Shown here piece after piece: positions 6,159 to 11,494 of a stretch of DNA of 11,494 nt. The stretch lies in NCBI GenBank assembly GCA_023421955.1, contig JAEZSE010000038.1, forward strand, positions 1-11,494. Direction: 5' to 3'. The notes beneath the pieces are model-generated. The model made no database searches. It was given only the letters and a program-made list of their open reading frames with translations, and had not been told where the DNA came from. This DNA is from Bacillota bacterium. GTDB lineage: Bacteria; Bacillota; Clostridia; Christensenellales; UMGS416. The position numbers and the translations under genes are program-made. How positions within the stretch are numbered: the first letter of the stretch is position 1; each line of letters begins with the position of its first letter.

Positions 6159-7049
6159 ATGAAAAAGTCTCGCATCTTCTTGTTGACCATCGCGCTGCTG
6201 CTCACCGTGGCAGGTTTTGCCGCCTGCAGCACGCCGGCTTCCGCCCCCACCGCCGCCCCCGCTTCCGCTGCTCCAGCCACGGATGCGCCGGCGACTGAGT
6301 CCCCCGCGACCGAAGCTCCGGCCACGGAAACCCCTGCTGAAGTGCGCACTGTGATCGTGGGCACCGGCAACGGCTTCAAGCCCTATTGCTACCTGGACGA
6401 AAACGGCAATCTGCAGGGTTACGAAAAGGCAGTGCTGGATGCCATCCACGAGAAGCTGCCCCAATACAAGTTCGAATATCAGACCTTTGATTTTAAAAAT
6501 ATCCTGATTGGTCTGGAGGCCAAGAAGATCGACCTGGCTGCCCATCAGTTCGAGGTGAACCCCGAGCGCCAGGCAAAGTTCCTGTTTGCCGCCGAGCCCT
6601 ATACCACCTTCATCCTCAGGATCACCGTAAAGAAGGACCGCACTGACATCAACTCCATTGCAGACCTTCACGGCAAAAAGGTGCAGGTGGGCGAGGGGTC
6701 CAACGACGCTTATGTGTTGGGTGAATACAACAAGAAGAACAACAATGCGATCAATTTGGTCTATTCCGCTGCCGACGCAGCCACCACGGTCAAAAACATT
6801 GAGAACGGCTCCATTGATGCCTTTATCTCCATCACCCGCATCGTGGAGTCCTACAATGAGACATATGGCGATATTCTCAAAACGGTAGGAGACCCTGTCG
6901 CGTCTTCCAGCACCTATTTCATTTACCGCCAGGATGACACCCAGCTTCAGCAGGATGTGGATAAAGTTCTGAAGGAGCTCAAGGCGGATGGTACGCTTGC
7001 CAGGATTTCCACTGAAATCCTCGGCGGCGACTATACCACCAACGACTGA
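6159..7049 (+). CDS. Lipoprotein amino-acid-binding protein of ABC importer (cystine type)
   Basis: A 296-residue extracellular solute-binding lipoprotein of family 3 (SBP_bac_3). Residues 1-22 are a signal peptide with a basic start (MKKSR) and a hydrophobic core, ending in a lipobox-like F-A-A-Cys23 where lipid would be attached. Residues 24 to about 61 form a low-complexity Ala/Pro/Thr/Ser/Glu linker with a repeated ATE(A/S/T)P unit, typical of Clostridia surface lipoproteins. The binding domain follows, with GYEKAVLDAI, KIDLAAHQFEVNPERQAKF and DLHGKKVQVGEGSNDAYV. The A-H-Q-F-x-x-N-P-E-R pattern resembles the cystine-binding TcyJ/TcyK group as I remember it, so cystine or a related sulfur amino acid is the leading guess. 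The AGGAGG site at 6145-6150 fixes the start. It is the first structural gene of the importer unit and is separated from the permeases by a long stem-loop. Confidence 0.88.
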   Translation: MKKSRIFLLTIALLLTVAGFAACSTPASAPTAAPASAAPATDAPATESPATEAPATETPAEVRTVIVGTGNGFKPYCYLDENGNLQGYEKAVLDAIHEKLPQYKFEYQTFDFKNILIGLEAKKIDLAAHQFEVNPERQAKFLFAAEPYTTFILRITVKKDRTDINSIADLHGKKVQVGEGSNDAYVLGEYNKKNNNAINLVYSAADAATTVKNIENGSIDAFISITRIVESYNETYGDILKTVGDPVASSSTYFIYRQDDTQLQQDVDKVLKELKADGTLARISTEILGGDYTTND

Positions 7050-7073
7050 TTCCGGGCTTGCCACAACCAATGA

Positions 7074-7111
7074 TATGTGTGCACCTCTCTGCAAGGAGAG
7101 GTGTACACATA
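7074..7111 (+). promoter_or_regulatory. Long stem-loop between binding-protein and permease genes
   Basis: TATGTGTGCACCTCTC (7074-7089) pairs with GAGAGGTGTACACATA (7096-7111). The 16-bp stem has one G-U pair and a 6-base loop that can close as U-GCAA-G, a GNRA-like tetraloop. It begins 24 bases after the lipoprotein stop. No U-tract follows, so it is not a standard terminator. Such structures after binding-protein genes usually protect the upstream mRNA from 3' decay and so raise binding protein over permease. It could also be a copy of a dispersed intergenic repeat. Confidence 0.7.
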
Positions 7112-7159
7112 CAAAGAATCCGATTGCCGAAGCGCCGGTGCGCGCAAGGCGCGGGAGCT

Positions 7160-7167
7160 GGAGGCGG
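7160..7167 (+). promoter_or_regulatory. Ribosome binding site setting the TTG start of permease 1
   Basis: GGAGGCGG lies 7 bases before TTG at 7175. It decides the start: an alternative in-frame TTG at 7058 would translate the stem-loop and a basic stretch unlike any permease N-terminus. Confidence 0.65.
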
Positions 7168-7174
7168 AAGCAAT

Positions 7175-7852
7175 TTGACCGACTTGTTCTCTCTGCAAAG
7201 GGTATTGGAATACTTCCCGAAGGTCCTGTCCCGGCTGCCGGTCACGCTGCTGATCACGGTGCTGGCCACGGCTGTTGGCATCCTGCTGGGCATCGCGCTG
7301 GCCTTCGTCCGGCTGCACAAGGTGCCGGTGCTGAACCAGATCACGCTGGTGTTTGTGTCGTTCATGCGGGGCACGCCGATCATTGTGCAGTTGTTTGTAG
7401 TGTTCTACGGCCTGCCCACGCTGCTGTTGCTGGTCGGCATTGACATCAACCGCTGCGACAAGATGATCTATGTGATCGTGACCTATGGTCTGAATGCGTC
7501 GGCTTTTATGGCCGAGATCTTCCGCGCATCCATTTCCAGCGTGCCGGCGGGCCAGAGCGAAGCCGCCTATACGGTGGGCCTGACCAAATGGCAAACTTTC
7601 CGCCGGATCGTGGCGCCGCAGGCGGTCAGGATCGCACTTCCCAGCCTGGGCGTGAGCCTGGTGGGCCTGCTGCAGGACACTTCGGTGGCATTCCCCCTCG
7701 GCATTATCGACATCATGGGAAAGGTGCGTGCCATTGGGGCCAACACCTATCATTTCCTGGAGGGATATGTGGCCGCGGCTGTGATCTTCGTGGTCTTCAG
7801 CATCCTGATTGAGAAGAGCTTCTCGCTGCTGACGAAGCGCTTCGCCTACTGA
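7175..7852 (+). CDS. ABC importer permease 1, polar amino-acid family (TcyL/TcyM-like)
   Basis: A 225-residue integral membrane subunit of a family-3 amino-acid importer (His/Glu/Gln/Arg/cystine type). I start it at TTG 7175, which gives the usual short N-terminus before the first membrane segment. Hydrophobic segments are visible at about residues 20-42, 55-80, 90-115, 150-180 and 190-215. The FMRGTPIIVQLF signature follows the second segment. The cytoplasmic EAA loop, which docks on the ATPase, runs from Glu129: EAAYTVGLTKWQTFRRIVAP. With the second, different permease it should form a heterodimeric channel, as in TcyLM of B. subtilis. It lies 125 bases after the binding-protein gene and 12 bases before permease 2. 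Confidence 0.88.
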   Translation: MTDLFSLQRVLEYFPKVLSRLPVTLLITVLATAVGILLGIALAFVRLHKVPVLNQITLVFVSFMRGTPIIVQLFVVFYGLPTLLLLVGIDINRCDKMIYVIVTYGLNASAFMAEIFRASISSVPAGQSEAAYTVGLTKWQTFRRIVAPQAVRIALPSLGVSLVGLLQDTSVAFPLGIIDIMGKVRAIGANTYHFLEGYVAAAVIFVVFSILIEKSFSLLTKRFAY

Positions 7853-7864
7853 GGGGGGCCGGTT

Positions 7865-8575
7865 ATGGGGTTTGATATCAATCACCTGCTTCTGGCGCTC
7901 CGCGAGGCGCTACGCTATACACCGGTCACGCTGGAGCTGGCTTTCATGCCGCTGCTGGTGGGGTTGCTCCTTGGCACTGGTATTGTGCTCACCAGGGTCT
8001 ATCGCGTCAAGGTGGTCTCGCAGTTCTTTCAGGCGTTGGTGGTGGTCTTCAAGGGCATCCCGGTGGTGCTGCTGTTGCTCACAGCCTATTTCCTGTTTGT
8101 CAATGGTTTTGATGTGGTTGCGGAGCGATTCCACTGGGTCATCCGGGCAAAAGACATCAGCAATGTTTATGTGGCGATCTTTGCGCTGTCGGTCTTCGCC
8201 ACGGTGAACCTTTCCGAGGCGTTGCGCGGCGCGCTGCTGTCGGTGGAAAAGGGCCAGGTGGAAGCTGCCTATGCTGTGGGCCTGACCGGCTGGCAGGCGC
8301 TCCGGCGCATTGTGTTGCCACAGGCTTTCCCGGTGGCGCTGCCGATGCTTTGCAGCACCTTGATCGGCCTTGTGAAGGGCTCATCGCTGGTGTTTATGAT
8401 CTCAGTGATGGAGCTTTTAAACGGCGCGATGGTCACAGCCACGGCCAACTACAGGTTTTTGGAGTCCTATGTAGCGGCAGCCATCGTCTATTGGGCGCTC
8501 TGCATCGTCATTGAGCGTGTGTTCTATTCCCTGGAGAAGCGATTCTCTGCCTATCGGAGGAAGTTGACAGCATGA
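7865..8575 (+). CDS. ABC importer permease 2, polar amino-acid family
   Basis: A 236-residue membrane subunit, partner of permease 1. An N-terminal cytoplasmic or periplasmic lead (residues 1-18) is followed by hydrophobic segments near 20-45, 52-80, 95-115, 155-185 and 195-220. The usual RGTP block reads VVFKGIPVVLLLL here, a mild departure. The EAA loop starts at Glu133: EAAYAVGLTGWQALRRIVLP. The ATG at 7865 follows a G-rich stretch (GAGGGGGG) that overlaps the end of the preceding gene. The last codons overlap the ATPase start by 4 bases (ATGA), showing tight translational coupling. Confidence 0.88.
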   Translation: MGFDINHLLLALREALRYTPVTLELAFMPLLVGLLLGTGIVLTRVYRVKVVSQFFQALVVVFKGIPVVLLLLTAYFLFVNGFDVVAERFHWVIRAKDISNVYVAIFALSVFATVNLSEALRGALLSVEKGQVEAAYAVGLTGWQALRRIVLPQAFPVALPMLCSTLIGLVKGSSLVFMISVMELLNGAMVTATANYRFLESYVAAAIVYWALCIVIERVFYSLEKRFSAYRRKLTA

Positions 8576-9324
8576 TTGAGGTAACCAACATACACAAGGC
8601 GTTCGGTAAAAACGAAGTTCTGAAGGGCGTGAGCCTTCGGGTGGAAAAGGGCGATGTCGTGGTGGTGCTGGGCCCCAGCGGCTCGGGCAAGACCACGCTG
8701 CTGCGGTGCATCAATTTCCTGGAGCGCGCCGACTGCGGGGAGCTCACCATCGGCGACCTGCATGTTTCCTTCAGCCATGCCACCAAGAAAGACATTTTGT
8801 CCGCCCGCAAAAAAACCGCGATGGTCTTTCAGAACCACAACCTGTTTCACAACAAAACGGCGTTGGAAAACGTGACCGAGGGCCTGATTGTGGCCCGCAA
8901 GGTGCCTAAGAAGGAAGCGGAGGCCGCCGCCCGCGAGGCGCTGGACAAGGTTGGGCTGTCGCAGAAATACGATGCCTACCCATGCCAGCTCTCCGGCGGA
9001 CAGCAGCAGCGTGTGGGTATCGCCAGAGCGCTGGTGTTGAATCCGGAGGTGATCCTGTTTGACGAGCCCACCAGCGCGTTGGATCCGGAGCTGATCGGCG
9101 AGGCGCTGGAGGTAATCAAAAAGGTAGCCCGTGAGGGCATCACGATGATTGTGGTGACGCACGAAATGTCCTTTGCCTCCGATGTGGCCAACCGCGTGAT
9201 TTTCATGGACGAAGGCGTGGTGGTAGAGGAGGGGCCTCCGGGTGAGATTTTCTCCCATCCCAAGGAGGAGCGCACCAGACAGTTCCTCAAGCGGATCCTT
9301 GGAGAATTCAGTTATTCGATTTAG
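8572..9324 (+). CDS. ABC importer ATPase, polar amino-acid family (GlnQ/TcyN-like)
   Basis: A 250-residue cytoplasmic ATPase that powers the importer. All nucleotide-binding motifs are intact: Walker A GPSGSGKT (34-41), Q-loop Gln87 in VFQNHNLF, signature LSGGQQQR from residue 140, Walker B VILFDEP with Asp164-Glu165, and the switch His197 in VTHEM. The length and sequence are those of the HisP/GlnQ/TcyN clade that serves family-3 binding proteins. There is no C-terminal regulatory ACT-like (NIL) domain as in MetN, so it is not a classical methionine importer ATPase. It starts inside the end of the permease gene. The next gene begins 88 bases after its stop, so it may be co-transcribed with the second nitrogenase-like pair. 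Confidence 0.93.
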   Translation: MIEVTNIHKAFGKNEVLKGVSLRVEKGDVVVVLGPSGSGKTTLLRCINFLERADCGELTIGDLHVSFSHATKKDILSARKKTAMVFQNHNLFHNKTALENVTEGLIVARKVPKKEAEAAAREALDKVGLSQKYDAYPCQLSGGQQQRVGIARALVLNPEVILFDEPTSALDPELIGEALEVIKKVAREGITMIVVTHEMSFASDVANRVIFMDEGVVVEEGPPGEIFSHPKEERTRQFLKRILGEFSYSI

Positions 9325-9344
9325 TATGAACCCTCTCCCCCTAG

Positions 9345-9372
9345 CCCCTCCCCCATGGGATTGGGGGAGGGG
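9345..9372 (+). repeat. GC-rich palindrome between the ATPase and D2 genes
   Basis: CCCCTCCCCCA (9345-9355) pairs perfectly with TGGGGGAGGGG (9362-9372), an 11-bp stem with a 6-base loop. A further C/T-rich run (CCCTCTCCCCCT) precedes it. No U-tract follows, and the D2 ribosome site lies 25 bases downstream. It looks like a member of the C-rich/G-rich intergenic palindromes scattered in many bacterial genomes. It might also attenuate or stabilise the mRNA between importer and reductase. Confidence 0.65.
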
Positions 9373-9397
9373 AGTATGATTGTTGCTTGATCAGCAT

Positions 9398-9407
9398 AAA
9401 GGAGGAA
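9398..9407 (+). promoter_or_regulatory. Ribosome binding site setting the TTG start of D2
   Basis: AAAGGAGGAA places GGAGGA 6 bases before TTG at 9413. An earlier in-frame TTG at 9380 would put this site inside the coding region and has no comparable site itself. Confidence 0.75.
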
Positions 9408-9412
9408 TTACA

Positions 9413-10882
9413 TTGTCCGTCAATCTGAACGTACCGGAGACCCAGAACCGTGAAAACCGCCTGGGCTCGATTACAGGATATCAGGGCACATTGCATGACC
9501 TGAATGAACGGGTGGAGTGCGGCACCTTGGGTAATCGCGAACGTTGTTTCAACCAGTCCAGCCTGTGCAACGCCGCCTGCGCGTTGGGGCAGCTGGGCGA
9601 GATCCGCGACGCGGTGGTGATCAACCATGCGCCATCGGGCTGCGCGATCACCTCGGTGGGCTTGCATGTGCTGCGCCGGCAGCTGGCCGACCGCTTCGGG
9701 CTGGACACCAGCCACGGCGCGTTTGTGGCCACCGACATGAACGAAAATGACACCGTGTTTGGTGCCACCGGCAGTATCCGCGACATCGCGCTGGAGGTCT
9801 ACCGCCGCTACCAGCCCGGCGCGATTTTTGTGGGCACCTCCTGCGTCAGCGGTGTGATCGGCGAGGATGTGAACTCGGTGGTGCAGGAGCTGCGCGAGCT
9901 ATTACCCATCCCTGTGGCGCCGGTGTTTTGCGAGGGCTTCCGATCCAAGATCTGGGCGTCAGGATTTGATGCGGCGTTCCATGCGATACTGACCAGTGTA
10001 GTGCAGCCGCCGCAAACCAAGAGCAACAAGGTAAATTTCATCAACTTCTTCGGCAGCGCCGCCGTGGAAATCAGCGAAATGTTTGCCAATTTCGGCGTGG
10101 AGCCCACGTTTTTGCTGGCCAACTCCACCATTGAGGAGCTGAAGCATCTCTCGGAGGCGGCAGCCACCGTGAGCATCTGCGGCACGCTGGGATCCTATCT
10201 GGGAAACGGGCTGGAGGAGCAATACGGCGTGCCCTATGTGCGCGTGCTGCAGCCCCACGGCATCGAAGGGTTCGAAACCTGGCTCCGCAGCCTGGGCGAT
10301 GCCATTGGCAAGCAGCCGGAGGTGGAGGCCTATATCTCGCGGGAGCGGGCCCGCTACATCCCCAAGATTGAGGAAGTTAAAAAGGAACTGAAGGGCATGC
10401 GCGCCGTGATCGGCATGGGGCCTGGCTATACGTTCAACACAGCCCGCGTGCTGCAGGAGCTGGGTGTGGAAATCGTGTGGGCCTCCGCCTGGCATTTTGA
10501 CCGGCAATATGATGACGGCCAGGTGCCAGCGGCCTTTGAGCATCTGGCGAAGCACTCGCCCACGGATTTTGGCGTGAGCGTGAGCGACCAGCAGAACTAC
10601 GAGGTCATGAACATCCTGAACCACTTGAAGCCCGACATCTTCTTTTCCCGCCATCCGGGCACCACGGTGTGGGCCATCAAGCAGGGCACACCCAGCCTAT
10701 GCATCACCGATGAATATATGATCTTCGGCTATAAGGGCATTCTCAACACCGCCTATGCCATCCTGGACACCGTGCGCAACCGCAGCTTTGCCAAAAACCT
10801 GGCCGACCGCGTGCGCCTGCCCTATACCAATTGGTGGCTGGAGCAGGGCAGCGGCTATTTTTTATCTGGGGAGGAAGCGTGA
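9413..10882 (+). CDS. Nitrogenase-like reductase, NifD-type subunit (pair 2, D2)
   Basis: A 489-residue component 1 protein, paralogous to D1. The TTG at 9413 has an ideal ribosome site. P-cluster cysteines are Cys52 (SSLCNAAC, 25 residues before the next ligand as in D1), Cys77 (PSGCAIT) and Cys144 (TSCVSGVIGED). Cys256 (SICGTLG) matches the cofactor Cys of NifD (C275). At the place of the cofactor His (NifD H442, D1 His422) this protein has Cys430, in PSLCITDEYMIFGYKG with a one-residue gap in the alignment. Gln191 and His195 of NifD are Trp181 and Phe185 (CEGFRSKIWASGFD). It could be a second reductase with a changed cofactor site, or a NifE-like scaffold, since NifE also lacks that His. 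It is 3 bases from its K partner and follows the importer genes in the same direction. Confidence 0.9.
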   Translation: MSVNLNVPETQNRENRLGSITGYQGTLHDLNERVECGTLGNRERCFNQSSLCNAACALGQLGEIRDAVVINHAPSGCAITSVGLHVLRRQLADRFGLDTSHGAFVATDMNENDTVFGATGSIRDIALEVYRRYQPGAIFVGTSCVSGVIGEDVNSVVQELRELLPIPVAPVFCEGFRSKIWASGFDAAFHAILTSVVQPPQTKSNKVNFINFFGSAAVEISEMFANFGVEPTFLLANSTIEELKHLSEAAATVSICGTLGSYLGNGLEEQYGVPYVRVLQPHGIEGFETWLRSLGDAIGKQPEVEAYISRERARYIPKIEEVKKELKGMRAVIGMGPGYTFNTARVLQELGVEIVWASAWHFDRQYDDGQVPAAFEHLAKHSPTDFGVSVSDQQNYEVMNILNHLKPDIFFSRHPGTTVWAIKQGTPSLCITDEYMIFGYKGILNTAYAILDTVRNRSFAKNLADRVRLPYTNWWLEQGSGYFLSGEEA

Positions 10883-10885
10883 TTT

Positions 10886-11494
10886 ATGGCTAGGTTATTG
10901 GACCAACAGCGATATGTGTGCGCGCTGGGAGCCATGCAAACGGTGCAGGCCATCCATCGCGCCGCCCCCGTGGTGCACGGCGGGCCTGGCTGCACGATGC
11001 GGCTGGCAGCCGGTGTCTCCGGCGGAAACGGCAACTCCGGCTACATCTCGCCGCAAATCTATCCCTGCTCGCAGATCAGCGAAAAAGAAGTGGTGTTCGG
11101 CGGAAGCGAGCGGCTGGCTGAGACCATTGAAAACGCCCTGAAGGTGCTGGATGCTGATTTTTTCATCGTGGTGACCGGCTGCACGCCAGAAATTGTGGGC
11201 GACGATGTGGGCGAGGTGGTAGAACGCTTTCGCGACGCAGGCAAGCCTGTGATCCATGCCGAGACGGCGGGCTTCAGGGGCAACAACATCCTGGGCCATG
11301 AGTGGGTGGTCGATGCGATCATCGAGCAATACCTGAACGAGCCCAAGCCTGTGCAGAAGGGCCTTGTAAACATCTGGGGCCCGATTCCCAGCTACGACCC
11401 CTTTTGGATCGGCAACATCCGGGAGCTGGAAAACCTGGTGCGCGAGCTGGGCCTCACGCCCAACAGCATCTTCGGGGAATATCGTGGCGTGCCC
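10886..11494 (+). CDS. Nitrogenase-like reductase, NifK-type subunit (pair 2, K2), 5' part
   Basis: The first 203 residues of a component 1 beta-type subunit; the frame is open to the window edge. The ATG at 10886 follows a GGGGAGGAAG site with 8-base spacing inside the end of D2. The three P-cluster cysteines are present: Cys12 (YVCALGA), Cys36 (GGPGCTM) and Cys99 (TGCTPEIVGDD). The blocks KEVVFGG and WGPIPSYDPFW parallel K1, so the two K genes are paralogues. Like K1 it lacks the long NifK N-terminal arm. It has a single Cys where K1 has the Cys37-Cys38 doublet. It is expected to be about 430 residues when complete and to form the pair-2 core with D2. Confidence 0.88.
   Translation, partial: MARLLDQQRYVCALGAMQTVQAIHRAAPVVHGGPGCTMRLAAGVSGGNGNSGYISPQIYPCSQISEKEVVFGGSERLAETIENALKVLDADFFIVVTGCTPEIVGDDVGEVVERFRDAGKPVIHAETAGFRGNNILGHEWVVDAIIEQYLNEPKPVQKGLVNIWGPIPSYDPFWIGNIRELENLVRELGLTPNSIFGEYRGVP

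Noticed and set aside
6075..7094. Long minus-strand open frame of 339 codons opposite the lipoprotein gene
   Set aside because: It is the antisense shadow of a clear lipoprotein gene; its Gly/Ser/Arg-rich run mirrors the Ala/Pro/Thr linker and no domain or ribosome site is visible.
7058..7174. Upstream TTG start (7058) for permease 1
   Set aside because: It would translate the stem-loop and add a basic, Gly-rich stretch unlike permease N-termini; the GGAGGCGG site fits TTG 7175.
8572..9324. ATPase as MetN of a methionine importer
   Set aside because: The protein ends at 250 residues without the C-terminal regulatory domain of MetN, and the binding protein is family 3 rather than the MetQ (NLPA) type.

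Overview
The window looks like a metabolic island from an anaerobic, fairly GC-rich low-taxonomic-certainty member of the Bacillota (Clostridia type). The reasons are strong AGGAGG-type ribosome sites, two TTG starts, a lipid-anchored solute-binding protein with an Ala/Pro/Thr-rich linker, and tightly packed same-strand genes. No gene here pins down a genus. All real genes read on the + strand.

Layout. Positions 1-567 hold the 3' part of cysK (cysteine synthase). A short gap with a palindrome follows (568-680). Two tandem trans-sulfuration family PLP enzymes occupy 681-1814 and 1819-2955. They run directly into a nitrogenase-like D/K pair (pair 1, 2968-4416 and 4420-5706), which ends at an intrinsic terminator (5738-5761). 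The 452-base gap 5707-6158 carries two interlocked inverted repeats (5798-5854), a near-consensus promoter (5892-5920) and a 39-codon leader ORF with its own strong ribosome site (6020-6139). A complete family-3 amino-acid ABC importer follows: lipoprotein 6159-7049, a stem-loop, permeases 7175-7852 and 7865-8575, and ATPase 8572-9324. After a GC-rich palindrome comes a second nitrogenase-like pair (D2 9413-10882, K2 10886 to the window edge).

How the genes fit together. The sulfur genes (CysK and two Cys/Met-type PLP enzymes), a cystine/TcyJKLMN-type importer and two nitrogenase-like reductase cores suggest import of an organosulfur compound, reductive C-S bond cleavage, and assimilation of the released sulfide or thiol into cysteine and methionine. 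The closest characterised precedent I know is the methylthio-alkane reductase MarBHDK of Rhodospirillum rubrum. Both D subunits keep the P-cluster cysteines and the Cys that binds the active-site cofactor, but lack the Gln191/His195 pair needed for N2 reduction. This is therefore very unlikely to be a nitrogen-fixation locus. Pair 1 also keeps the cofactor His; pair 2 has a Cys there. No NifH-like reductase or NifB is present inside the window. The functional reading is inference; family assignments are firm.
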